Assembly (NCBI RefSeq): GCF_012489685.1
Contig: NC_080046.1
Coordinates: 58,456,195-58,520,194 of the forward strand
Direction of reading: 5' to 3'
DNA from: Lotus japonicus
Taxonomy: Eukaryota > Streptophyta > Magnoliopsida > Fabales > Fabaceae
Length of the DNA: 64,000 nucleotides
This document shows, piece after piece, positions 1 to 9,832 of this stretch; the stretch's first letter is position 1; each line of letters opens with the position of its first letter. Position numbers and translations under genes: made by a program. The notes under the pieces are model-generated. The model ran no database searches, was not told the DNA's origin, and saw only the letters and a list, made by a program, of their open reading frames with translations.

Positions 1-333
1 ATACATGGCTTATTGTAACGCTCAAGTCTTGACTAAAAATACAATTACCCTAGGCAAGGTGAACTCAAATAACTGGTGCCAGCAATTACATGCATGCTCA
101 TTAAATATTAGAACCAATTGTAACTCCTTGGCTAAAATACAATAAAAAGAGTAACAATAACTGGTGCCAGCAATTAACTTTTTGTAAAACCCAGGGTAAT
201 TGTAACTCCAATTATAATTAAAATACAATAAAAAGCATAACACTACAATATTGGCTAATTAAAATACAATAAGAATTAGAAACATTACATTATAATATTA
301 ACTAAAACAAAATAAGAAATAGAAATATAACAA
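1..333. repeat. AT-rich stretch with degenerate ~88-bp direct repeat
   Basis: No gene is seen. The motif AACTGGTGCCAGCAATTA occurs at 71-88 and 159-176, and the surrounding AATTGTAACTCC / AAAATACAATAAAAAG pattern is also repeated, giving a degenerate tandem of about 88 bp. It lies 3' of the Myb/SANT-like pseudogene and is probably internal transposon sequence. Confidence 0.5.
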
Positions 334-1713
334 TTATTCCTTAAACAAGTCCTCTAATTGGCGCCTAGTGTACACACATATGTTCTTAAAATCTGCTAAT
401 TGTTCCTCATTCATGTTAGATGTGTCTTGGAGAAGGATATCATTTAACATCTTCAGCTGGTCATTCTTCTTTAAACGCTCAAGTCTTGCCATCCTTTCCT
501 CTCTTCCCTTGGCAAGAGATTATGCATCTACCATCCTTTCTTCATTGTTGGAAGTCGTTGTAGCCTTTGCCTTTGCCTTAGCCTTTGCCTTTGCCTTCAT
601 ATCTTTCTGCCCCGGTGGGCAGGAATATATTTGTACTGCCTCATGTCCTGAACCATCGATTGATGTGTGCACCCCATCGGTAGAATGTTGAGACTGCTGA
701 GAATAGATTGGCATTGCTTCTCCTTTTCACTTGGGTTCATCTTTCAACACCCGCCATGCATGCTCAAAATTGAATGTTTTAGTCTTTTCCATTGCATTAT
801 ACAATGAACATGCATCAGCCATGATATCTCTCTCAGAGTAGCCGCTCTTCGGAGGGTTGGTAACTTTCTTGTAGCAACCAACAAAAATTGAGACCGCTTT
901 ACTCAATGTATGATAGCGAGACTTCAGTTGAGACCATTTCCTCTCAGGAGAACCTACTTTGCGGTACTTGTTGTATTGATGTTCAACCCTCCGCCAAAAA
1001 GCTTCAGCCTTTTGATCAGTTCCTGTTACCGAATCCTTTGAAATGTTGAGCCATGTCTGGAGAAGAATTATATCGTCGTTTTCGCACCATTTCAAGCGTT
1101 GTTGTTTGGTTTTCTGGCCATCTCCTTTAGCAGGGAAAGTAGTCTCATCAAGCTCATCGGGCATACCTTCAAATTGTGTTTCAGGTACTTTTTCACTACT
1201 GCTACTAATTTGAGGGCTATAGGAGTTTGGTGGTGGTGGTGATGGATGCACAAAATGAGTTGGATTTTGGGAACCATCTCCAGCATGTGGTTGGTAAATG
1301 AATGGTTGTTGTTGATACACTACATATTGTGGATTTGGAGAATTGTTACCGGCATAATGTGGTTGGTTTTGGTAAAAGATTGGTGGTTGTTGTGAGACTT
1401 GGTTTGGAGGTGGTTGTTGTGAGACTTGGTATGGAGGTGGTTGTTGTGAGACTTGGTATGGAGGTGGTTGTTGTGAGACTTGGTTTGAAGGAGGTTGTTG
1501 TGAGACTTGATATGGAGGTGTTTGATACATTGAGGTTTGTGAATTTGAAGAATTTTCAAGAGTAGAAGAAGATTGATTTTTCAAGTACTCAAAGTAAGCT
1601 TGAAAAGAAGGATCCATGGAGTATGTGGGAAGAATGAAATTGTGTGAAAGTGAAAAAATGCAAGTAAAAAAAACTGGTACAAACATCTTATTTATACCAA
1701 GATATATTGGCAT
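334..1713 (-). pseudogene. Harbinger-associated Myb/SANT-like protein, two in-frame stops
   Basis: Read on the minus strand from ATG 1713, the frame first encodes a short hydrophobic stretch and a Q/P-rich region with about five copies of a 9-residue motif ending SQQPPPYQV (DNA about 1375-1520). Next comes a trihelix/SANT-like DNA-binding domain (residues about 205-320) with WCENDDIILLQTWLNIS, FWRRVEHQYNKYR and KWSQLKSRYHTLSKAV. The frame stops at TGA 727-729, stays open in the same frame to TAA 520-522, then continues open to TAA 334-336. The last part, with LKKNDQLKMLNDILLQ and ending RRQLEDLFKE, resembles the C-terminal NAM-associated region of this family. Nothing is shifted, so only two nonsense changes separate it from a full gene of about 459 codons. 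Such proteins are usually annotated as glutathione S-transferase T3-like or NAM-associated and act as the Myb-like partner of the Harbinger transposase. The start could also be an internal Met near 1616. Confidence 0.75.
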
Positions 1714-2640
1714 TTAATTAAGAATGAATTAATTAAAAAAGAAATGTCAATTAATTAAAAAATTCTTGCATTTGGGCCCCAACGGTCACATTTTATGGAC
1801 CAAAACGACGACCCATAAAAAAAAGGACCAAAACGACAGCACTCTTTCTCTGAAACGACATCACCCTCTCATTCTCACTCACCCAAAAGGCCAAAACGAC
1901 ATCACCCTCTCATTCTCGAAGCTTCTCCACTCTTGACCATGAAACCCAAATTCTCTGAAACCCTCTTTCTCTCTCTCACTCTCTCACCGCCGTCTCAGAC
2001 CCTCTTCCTCGAAGCTCACTCCCTCACCGCCGTCTCAGACCCACTTTCTCGAAGCTTCCTCACACACTCAACCCTCTTTCTTTCTTGCTCCCTCTCACTC
2101 AATCGAAGCTTCCTCTCACTCAATCGAAGCTTCCCCTCACTCAATCGAAGCCCAGATGTTGCTGAAACCCAGATCACCCATGTTGCTCTCTCTCGCTCTC
2201 TCTCGTTCTCTCTCACTCTCAATCGAAGCCCGTGCAAGTTTCAGATCGGAGGACATGCGGTGAGAGACACAATCGGAGGACATGCGGAGGACATGCGGTT
2301 GAGATCGGCGGTTGAGATCGGAGGACATGCAAGTTTCAGAGGTTCAGAGGACATGCAAGGTTACAGATCGGAGATCCTTGTGTAATTTTTTGATTTGTTT
2401 CAAAAATGTGTATTTTAATTGTTTAATCTGTGTTCATCTCTTTTCTGGGTTGCTTTGTATTGTTGTATCTCTGCTTGTTCTATTTTAATTGTTTAATCTG
2501 TGTTCATCTCTTTTCTGGGTTGCTTTGTATTGTTGCTTCTGCTTATCCATTGATCGGTTCTTCCCTCCCCTTTTAACGATTTTCTGTTGCTGAATGGAAA
2601 GAGAAAAAACCATTTTTTACTGCCCTCAGCAAGCTAAGGA
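1714..2640. repeat. Pyrimidine-rich internal repeats upstream of the Harbinger gene
   Basis: No credible gene is seen here; the open frames come from simple-sequence bias. Between about 1790 and 2350 the DNA is a patchwork of short direct repeats: CCAAAACGAC, a CTCACCGCCGTCTCAGACCC motif, AATCGAAGCTTCC repeated three times, and CGGAGGACATGC repeated several times. At 2411-2550 there is a nearly perfect two-copy tandem with a 70-bp period. This is probably the 5' non-coding part of the transposon. Confidence 0.55.
2411..2550. repeat. Two-copy 70-bp tandem repeat
   Basis: Copies starting at 2411 and 2481 both begin TATTTTAATTGTTTAATCTG and stay almost identical for about 57 bases, so this looks like a recent local duplication. 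Confidence 0.85.
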
Positions 2641-2780
2641 GCGTTGCTTAGCTAAGGAGCGTTGCTTAGCTTTGAGCTCTAAGCAACGCCACCTCAGCAA
2701 GCTCCAATGGAGCAGAAAAATAAAGAACGTTCCTTAGTTTTAGCAACCATGCTAAGCAACTCCCGTTGGAGTTGCTCTAA

Positions 2781-3731
2781 GGGCAATATAATTAAGTCGT
2801 ATTAATTATAACGACTCTCTTTTCCACTCTCTCCATGGTCTCAATATAGGAGGATGCTGAAGATTCGTGCAAGTTTTGAGTAATTTACCTTTATTTATAT
2901 CACATTATATATATGATTCATCGATAAAATAGCAGATTTTTTAATCAATAATGAAGCGTTTACACACAGTGTGACCCTATTTTTTCTGACAATAGTATTA
3001 TTGGCTTTGAATTTTTTCTGCTACAAACCTCTAGAAAGTGAACGTCTAGTACAATAATTTTGGGAAGGAAATCCGGAAGGTCACGAGAGACGAGCATAGA
3101 TTAAAACTTCACAAACCTACTCCAATGACTTGATCCCTTCCCTATTAGGCTATATTGAATATAATTATTCTCTTGTATGAAAAGACCATCAATTGGGCCC
3201 AATGAAAAGCAAAAACTTGGTTCTCAGTTTTATTTTTTAATGAGAAGTGTATCGAAATGCAATAATGAAAACACAAGCACAAATTTTGGTCAAAACTGAA
3301 TTGCCGGTCACTATGACTGACAAATTCCACAGGAATAATGTATTCAATGGACAAAACTACGAAGGCAAGCAAAACTTCCCACTATGAAAAACTTGGGCCA
3401 ACACATCCACACTACATTGTATTTTGGAATATCATGTTCCAATACTCTTCTTAAATTGAAGTTCCTTGGTTATAGCTGGTTCCTTCTGCAAAGCATAACA
3501 CCTTAAATATGTTACAAGCAGATTGGAAGAAAGATTAAAAGAAAAACAATTTTTCAGGAAAAAGCCTTTCTACAATATCACTTAAAACTGTGACAGAATA
3601 TTATCGCATTAATTTAGAGAAACTGCCTTCTTGGGTAGGAAAAAAAAGTTTACTAAACCAACCAATTTTGCGGACATATTTAAAAATGTTCAGTAGACAA
3701 CCTTGCAGTAAAGGAATTACCTGCTGCGGCA
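2781..3731. other. Intergenic / 3' flank of KRI1
   Basis: No gene is recognised. The part nearest 3731 should hold the 3' UTR of the minus-strand KRI1 gene. The rest is AT-rich, with no repeat structure I could support. The short minus-strand open frame at 3145-3372 has no recognisable domain. Confidence 0.5.
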
Positions 3732-5759
3732 CTAGTGCTTGCCTCCACGCTTAGATTTTGAGGGTATCTTTCCATATGCTAGAAGTCTCGAGGGTGGTAA
3801 CTTCACATTAGCCATGTTTTGCTTTCTCCTAGCTTTCCTTGACAGATTATCCCTACTGCTATTTGATTCTTCTGTGCTTGTTTTTTCTTTCTCTGCAGTA
3901 CCATTTGATGAAGTTAACTTGCCAGAATCAACCTTCGACTTCTTATTTTGCTTCTTAGCTAATATTGCAGTGCGTATGTGCTCCTTAGCCCTCATCTTCA
4001 GCATATACCTTTTTTGTTTGCTAAGCTTCCATTCCTCCTCCTGGTAAGGAGCAAGTTTTTTCAAGGAAATATATTGATTCAATTCATTGTCATCCATCAC
4101 TAATACCTCTGCAGCATTCATGCCAAACCTCTGTGGCTTTGTTTTGGCATACTTAAATCTTGTCTTCAAGTCTCCAATTGTGTCCTCATAATCTAACTTA
4201 TAGTACTCATCCATCATTGCCTGTCTTGCTTTCTCCAAAAGTGCTGTTTTATGCTTCCTCTTACGAGTACCTTCCTTGGGAACCTTCTCTTCTTTTTCAT
4301 CTTCACTTTCCTCCATGATATCATCATCACTAGTATTCTCAATCTTTTCTTTCAATGATTTTTCTCGTGCAGCCAAAAACCCATCATCAGATCCACATGC
4401 ATCCCAGCCTTTAAGAAGCCCAAGCAGTTCATCCTCCTTTTCAAAATCTGGCTTCTCCATGTGATCATCATCACTACAAAATTCAGGGTTAGCATCCTCT
4501 GCATGATAATATTTCTCGTCAAATGCTTTCTTCATCATTCTATCATACTCCTCTGGGTCAAATTCCTCTTCTAATTCTGCAGCAGACAATGGGATAATAT
4601 CATTATCATCAATCCCAGCAGTCTTCATTATCTTCTTAACCTTCTCCTGTATCTCCTGCTTCTTCAAATTCTTCAAATGCTTCAACTCCTCCTCCCTCTC
4701 CTTTTGTGCTATTGCCATTCTCTCCTCTTTGCTCTTTCTTTGCTCTTTCCTCGTATTTGTCTTCTTCCTCACTGATCCCTCCACCTTCCGAGCATGACCC
4801 AACACCCTATCTCCCGGATTTTCCTGAAACCTGTACTCATATTCTTCCTGTCTTTCAATCTCCATCTCATCCTCTGAAATCTCTTGCAACTCCTCCTCTC
4901 CAACATTCGACTTCTCCCCATTCTTATCCATCCACATCTTGTTCATGAAATAGCTTTTTAGAAATCTCGAATTTTCATCCAACTGTACATCTTCACCAAA
5001 ATACTCTCCCAATTTCTCCTCAAATTCCTTGTCACCACTTTCTACTTTTTCCTCACCTGCATTCTCCTTCGTAATGAAAAAATCCTCTTCATCATCTTCC
5101 AAACCCTCTACTGCTTCCTGAAGAGCCTTTTTCAACTCCTCTTGCTCTTCACCATAAGTCTTCTTCCCATCTTCATTAACAAAACTTGACCCCTCCAAGA
5201 CCAAATGCTTTGTCTTTTTATCCTTCAAACGAATTGCCTTCTTATCCTTACTAATCTCTAATTTGCCTTTCTCTTCTTCATTTATTTCCTCCTCTTCATC
5301 ATCAAAATCTGGTCCATCTTCAATCAAATGCCTTGCCGTCACATCCTTTAAATACATTGGCTTTGGCTTTTTATCCTTCATGTCTTTCGATTTACTTTTT
5401 TTGTTTTCATCGCTTTCATCTTCACTGCTATGATCAGACTCAAAAAGCTTGACATCTTTTTGCTTAAGAACAGGATCTTGCTTCTTCACCTTAACTAAGG
5501 CATCAAAGAATTCCTTGTCACTCCTAGAATTGAGATGATTCTCAATTTCATCATCATCAGATGACTCTGAATCAAATTCATCATCATCTTTAGAGGGTGA
5601 AGCTGAATCAATAACGCCCTTCTTTTTCAATTCCTCAAAACGTTGGAGGTCTTCTCGCCTCTTGTTGTGCTCAAACCTACAAGCATATTCCTCATTTATC
5701 TTGATTTTTGAGATGTCATCATTCTCTGAATCACTGCCGTCAAAAAGTTGTAGAGCCAT
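3732..5759 (-). CDS. KRI1: KRI1-like nucleolar ribosome-biogenesis protein
   Basis: A single 675-residue open frame in one coding exon. The family (yeast Kri1) is a nucleolar protein that works with Krr1 in 40S subunit assembly and early pre-rRNA processing. Seen here: an N-terminal INEEYACRFEHNKRREDLQR block (residues about 22-41), long acidic stretches rich in D/E/S/K (about 60-300), a charged coiled-coil-like segment with EERMAIAQKEREEELKHLKN (about 345-365) followed by AAELEEEFDPEEYDRMMKKA, and the conserved C-terminal core YYKLDYEDTIGDLKTRFKY followed by RFGMNAAEVL (about 545-580). The tail is very basic and ends KSKRGGKH, suiting nucleolar localisation. The start MALQLFDGSDSE matches family style, and a splice acceptor lies just upstream, so ATG 5759 is probably correct. 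No breaks are seen. The family assignment is confident; the plant-specific role is by homology. Confidence 0.92.
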   Translation of the reverse strand: MALQLFDGSDSENDDISKIKINEEYACRFEHNKRREDLQRFEELKKKGVIDSASPSKDDDEFDSESSDDDEIENHLNSRSDKEFFDALVKVKKQDPVLKQKDVKLFESDHSSEDESDENKKSKSKDMKDKKPKPMYLKDVTARHLIEDGPDFDDEEEEINEEEKGKLEISKDKKAIRLKDKKTKHLVLEGSSFVNEDGKKTYGEEQEELKKALQEAVEGLEDDEEDFFITKENAGEEKVESGDKEFEEKLGEYFGEDVQLDENSRFLKSYFMNKMWMDKNGEKSNVGEEELQEISEDEMEIERQEEYEYRFQENPGDRVLGHARKVEGSVRKKTNTRKEQRKSKEERMAIAQKEREEELKHLKNLKKQEIQEKVKKIMKTAGIDDNDIIPLSAAELEEEFDPEEYDRMMKKAFDEKYYHAEDANPEFCSDDDHMEKPDFEKEDELLGLLKGWDACGSDDGFLAAREKSLKEKIENTSDDDIMEESEDEKEEKVPKEGTRKRKHKTALLEKARQAMMDEYYKLDYEDTIGDLKTRFKYAKTKPQRFGMNAAEVLVMDDNELNQYISLKKLAPYQEEEWKLSKQKRYMLKMRAKEHIRTAILAKKQNKKSKVDSGKLTSSNGTAEKEKTSTEESNSSRDNLSRKARRKQNMANVKLPPSRLLAYGKIPSKSKRGGKH

Positions 5760-5776
5760 TTCTTAGACAAGGCTAA

Positions 5777-6814
5777 CTGCAATAAGTTAATCTTCTGAAA
5801 CACAGATTCCCTGAAGATATATCTGCATATAAATGAAATATACAAATATTCAATGAGTAACTATTAGGTTAATAAAGGAAATCTACCAAATGTAAGCAGC
5901 AGAACTCATCAGAAAGAACAATATCCTGTAAAAAAATATAAAACTAACTCTATTCTCCCATTGCAGTGCATTGTTTCAAGTTTTCTTAAAAGAATTCTGC
6001 CACATAGATACATACTCTTCCATTTTTTAAGATCAAATACAATTTATTTCTGTTCAGTGAATAACAACTAGCATTATTACAAGTATACAACAGCTAAGCT
6101 ACAATGCAGAGATCAGAAGGAATGACCAACAGGATGCTTAAAGAAAATGTAGAGTACCCAAGTGAAAACAACATAAAAATACATTGTTGGTGAAACCAGG
6201 CTTGTTAATAGCGCGCCGCTATGGCGCAATAGCGCTATAGCGTAGCGCCCTGGGGGTTCACCACTATTTGCCGCTATAGCACCGCAATAGCACTCGAAAT
6301 ATTTTTGGGCTTACTGCTACGCTGCGCTATCCGCCATTAACAACCCTCAGAAAATGAAATTTAGCTCCTCTAACGTGAGGTGCAGAACTATAAGTTATAT
6401 AACCACCAATTAAAAAATTAAGGTTGAGTTTGTAACATTTAACAAAATATTAAATCTATTATCTATGTATTGGGCGATGAAATTGTTAAAATCTAATCTT
6501 TTGATTTTCAAAAAATGAGCTCTAGCAATGTTGTTTGCAAACTAAATTCAAGCAAGTAGTTCAAGATTTGATAATGAAATTGAAGAACACAGCAAACAAA
6601 ATCCCTAAAACAGAGTAAACCCTAAAAAAAACCCCAAATGCTTGAACAATTTATAAAAGTGATAAAGCAACTATTTTTAAGCCTATAAACTATAAAGCAA
6701 TGGCACAATAAACCTATAATACAAAGCTCATGTATCTACCTTCAACTATTTTGTGTTTCTATTCAATTTTAACCAAATGCTAAGGACTCAGAGATAGAGG
6801 TCAATAACACTCAC
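5777..6814 (-). other. Probable 5'-UTR intron of KRI1
   Basis: On the minus strand a donor CCG|GTGAGTGTT sits at 6814/6815 and an acceptor TTATTGCAG ends at 5777, 18 bases before the KRI1 ATG. Removing this 1038-bp stretch would join a GC-rich leader to the start codon. A second possible acceptor, TGTGTTTCAG, lies near 5801. A MITE-like palindromic element sits inside. No gene is seen within. Inferred from splice-site patterns only. Confidence 0.55.
6198..6348. repeat. GC-rich palindromic MITE-like element in KRI1 intron
   Basis: About 150 bp with imperfect inverted ends: GGCTTGTTAATAGCGCG at the left and, on the other strand, GGGTTGTTAATGGCGGATAG at the right. The inside is dense in GCGCTATAGCG-type palindromes and contrasts with AT-rich flanks. 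A clear target duplication is not visible. The ends resemble hAT-type MITEs, but this is tentative. Confidence 0.5.
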
Positions 6815-6965
6815 CGGCGGCGACGACGGAGGTGGCCGGCGATGTAGTACAGACAAAGGGCGGCGACGGCGGTGATGGCAGCTATCGGCTCGGACTGGGA
6901 GGGATACGGCAGAGTGAGGACTAGGGTTTCACTCGTAATAGAAGCTCCTCTTCTCTTGTGTGTTT
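6815..6965 (-). promoter_or_regulatory. Probable KRI1 5'-UTR exon and promoter-proximal region
   Basis: On the minus strand this GC-richer stretch includes AAACCCTAG (telo-box-like, typical of plant ribosome-biogenesis and translation genes), a CTTCTCTTGTG-type pyrimidine-rich leader, then repeated CGCCGCCG up to the donor. The transcription start is not determinable here. The telo-box role is established for plant ribosomal genes; its use here is inferred. Confidence 0.5.
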
Positions 6966-7480
6966 ATTTCTCTTGTTCTAACACAAACGACATCGTTTAA
7001 TAATTTTTCATTTTTTTTATTTTTATTTCTTTTTTATCCAACTTAAAAATAAATAAATAAACTATGGATATATAATTACGTTAAATATATATTTTTGGTA
7101 AAAATTTTGAGAAAAAATGAATCAAGCCCATGGCATTGAGCCCATGAAAAATTGGGTCAGACAAACCCAAGCCTTCAAGGTCTCCAAACCCTGGCTATCC
7201 TAGGGTAGCGAAACAGTGGCTATGGTGGGGGAACGGTCGCCGATCCAAAGCTCAATCCAAAGAAGATCTGCTGCAATCATATGTAGTAATCCCTAATTAA
7301 CTTAGGTCTAGGATTCATGTGGTCGAAGGTTAAGAAAATGTATGAAGTAATTCATCTAAAATTTATGATTGCTTCATGCTAATTCAAACCGGTTTAGTTA
7401 TTTTTTTTTGAAATATGACCGGTTTAAATTTAAATATGACCACATTAATTTTTTGATACATAGGAATAAAAAAAATAAAT
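6966..7480. other. Intergenic, no gene seen
   Basis: AT-rich up to about 7110, then a mixed stretch containing CAAGCCCATGGCATTGAGCCCATG repeats. I recognise nothing coding. The right end grades into the LINE remnant. Confidence 0.5.
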
Positions 7481-7484
7481 TAAA

Positions 7485-8560
7485 ATTGCTTTTACTCCCT
7501 GATGGGTCATATACCACTCACTCAACATATGATCTGGTGACAGAAGCAGACCTGGGAGATAATAGCCTTTGGAGGTGAATTTGGAAGACTAAGGTACCGG
7601 AAAAAAATAAGGTATTTCCTTTGGCTCATTGCGAAAGATGCTTTGCCCACTAATGCTAAACGTCACCGTTGTCATCTGGCACAAAGTGCAGCGTGCTCGC
7701 GCTGCACTGCTGATGCTGAAGACGTCGATTATCTCTTCCGTTGTTGCTCGGAGTCGCGCTGCTTGTGGGCTCGCTTTGCGTCGATTTTACCGCTATTGGC
7801 TGTCCATATGGAGTTCGAAACTTGGTTTACATAGTTGTTGCAACATGAACGTAGCACCCTTGGTATCGCATTACTGTGGTGGTCTTGGCGTTGGCGTAAC
7901 AACGGAATATTTGGAGGACAGAGGTGGCACATGAACCAAGTGCTACGGCTTCTTCTGGGTGATGTAGCAAAGTGGAACAAATACCACAATCTTGCGGGTC
8001 TGTAGCCAGGGAGCATGTCGTCCACAGATGTAATTATAGAGGCAGCTGCAGTTGATATTTATCTAGCGTCGAATGAGAGCTGGTCCAGTGGGCTGCACCG
8101 TATGGGATGTGGGGCGGTGTTGCGTACTTCGCATAGCGGTTAGCTAGCAGGTGTGTCGTCGAGTTATGATGGAGGGAGCGCTTTTCTGGCGGAGCTTTTG
8201 GCTATTGAATTAGGCATGGACCACGCTATCAGTCTTGGGCTATTGCGTGTTGAGTGTGCCTCAGATTGTCTTACAGCTGTGAATGTACTACAACAGAATG
8301 AGGATTTTTCGACATATTGGGATAGGGAGGCCATTTTGAGAATCAGGTTTCTCATTCATAGTTTTACACGAGTTCAGTTTGTATATGTCCCTCGTGATCG
8401 CAACAATGCTCCGGATTGTCTGGCTCGTCAAGCGGTGAAGGATAATTCTCCTTGGCAAGCATGGAGGGATCCACCTCCCTTTGCATAACTTCTTTGTATT
8501 TGGATTCTGTTAGCTAGCCTTAGTGTCTTCTTGTTACTTTTCCTCCTGTAACAAAAAAAA
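7485..8560 (+). pseudogene. Non-LTR retrotransposon (LINE) ORF2 3' remnant: zf-RVT and RNase H
   Basis: Plus-strand pieces in different frames match the end of plant LINE ORF2. The first part (about 7497-7640) gives DGSYTTHSTYDLVTEADLGD and WKTKVPEKNKVF, the reverse-transcriptase linker. Next (7643-7834) comes a zinc-binding zf-RVT-like segment with CHLAQSAACSRCTADAEDVDYLFRCC (shortened here: key Cys/His CH-C-C-H-like spacing). The segment at 8153-8488 is an RVT_3-type RNase H fold with FLAELLAIELGMDHAIS, VECASDC and RDRNNAPDCLARQAV. Frames shift between parts and the reverse-transcriptase core is missing, so it is 5'-truncated and dead. An A-rich end, CTGTAACAAAAAAAAAT at about 8546-8562, marks the 3' tail. 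Confidence 0.8.
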
Positions 8561-8570
8561 ATAAATAGAT

Positions 8571-9035
8571 TACCTTTTTTCGAAGGAAAAAATAAGTTTA
8601 ACTTGATATAATATCGTTTTTTAAACCTGGAAATTTTATGATAAACTTTAGAATAAATAGAGAATAAAAAATCTAGGTAATGTTACTTTTTTCATGAAAA
8701 TACTTTAAAATTAATATTATAGTTATAGATATTGACCTAAACACGTTAATTTGATCATCCTTCTCGCTCGATTACAATTCAATCACAAATTTAATAGGCT
8801 GACAGTGACGCAAAAGTCTTGTCAATTTGATTTACCATTTAATATGAACTGTGAGTTGTTTGTGTCTTGTATTCATCTGTGTACTATTTTGGATATATTG
8901 CTGAATATTTCAAGTTGTAAAAATGAACTAGTCCATGATGCAATTATATTCATGATCACTATTATTATTTGTTTTGGAGTCAATTATTATTTTTTAAGTA
9001 GTTTAGGAGTTCATTATTAATCTTTATATAAACAT
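8571..9035. other. AT-rich intergenic, no gene seen
   Basis: The open frame at 8751-9020 has no recognisable domain and skewed AT-driven composition. I see no structured repeat. Confidence 0.4.
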
Positions 9036-9165
9036 GGAACTTTTAGAAGTCTTCCATGGGCTTCATATTGCTTGGAATTGGGGTATCAGAAAGTAGTGTG
9101 CTACTCCGACTCCTCTCATGTAGTTGATTTGGTTAAGACCCCCTTCAGATCACCATGGTTACGCG
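9036..9165 (+). pseudogene. Second LINE RNase H fragment, frameshifted
   Basis: Plus-strand reading gives ELLEVFHGLHIAWNWGIRK, then after a one-base shift KVVCYSDSSHVVDLVKTP. This is the same RVT_3-type RNase H segment (helix with AELxAxxxGLxxAWxxG, strand with VxxxSDS) seen in the remnant at 7485-8560, but from a different, more decayed copy. The fragment is bounded by AT-rich DNA and has no tail. Confidence 0.6.
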
Positions 9166-9832
9166 ATCTTAATATGGAACATTAAGATTAATCACGACCA
9201 TTGATTACAAAAATCAAAAGCCTATAGTTGTGGAGGGAGCTTTAGCATGATCTTAATTTGCTAACTCTTTCTTTTTTTTTAAAAAAAAAAGGTCCGAAGT
9301 GCCCCAAATTGTTTTTCACATTACTGAAAGATTTTTAGTTTTAACACAAAATTAACAATAATTTATGACCCCAAAATTGGGATAAAGCCTGAAGGACATA
9401 ACTCAATGGGGACAAAATTCAACTTGATGAAAACCACGTATCAACTAATAGTACCACTACAATGCTCAAGAATGAGTTAACTTATAGTGCTCACTAATGC
9501 TCTAATTTCTCCATCCTCGCACTAGCTCTATCATTTGGGCATAAAAAAAAGTAGGGCAAACAAGTAATGCTAGCCATAGTACAGCAATGAATGAAATCAA
9601 CCAAAATGATTCAGATTTCATAACACATACTACTTTAAGACAAAATTAGATGGTCATCACCATCATGTACTAGCCATGTATCTGCTTTTCCAATATGCCC
9701 CATTTTTACATGAAAAAAATGGTCAATACAATTACAAACATGTTAAAAAGCCAAGCTCTGAACAAACACAGGTTGCCAATGAGACATTGATTCCCATAAC
9801 ATGTCAGAGTTCAAGTTGTTAGCAAGAGCAAA
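9166..9832. other. 3' flank of GHR1
   Basis: No gene is seen. The portion closest to 9832 should be GHR1 3' UTR on the minus strand. The rest is AT-rich with an A/T homopolymer near 9275. Confidence 0.45.

Larger units (their letters stand above)
1..2777 (-). mobile_element. PIF/Harbinger-type DNA transposon, left end outside window
   Basis: The block holds a Myb/SANT-like gene of the kind that accompanies PIF/Harbinger transposases. Its right edge reads, on the minus strand, GAGCAACTCCAACGGGAG, and is followed on the plus strand by TAA at 2778-2780, the usual 3-bp target for this superfamily. Just inside are repeats of GCTTAGC/CTAAGCAACG at 2637-2760. No matching terminal repeat is visible at the left, so the other end, and any DDE transposase gene, would lie outside the window. 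Superfamily placement rests on the accessory gene, the TAA site and the terminal motif; boundaries are inferred. Confidence 0.55.

Noticed and set aside
3739..4948. Plus-strand open frames inside KRI1
   Set aside because: They are antisense shadows of the acidic and lysine-rich KRI1 coding sequence.
6198..6348. Firm hAT assignment of the palindromic element
   Set aside because: No 8-bp target duplication could be matched, so only a MITE-like label is kept.
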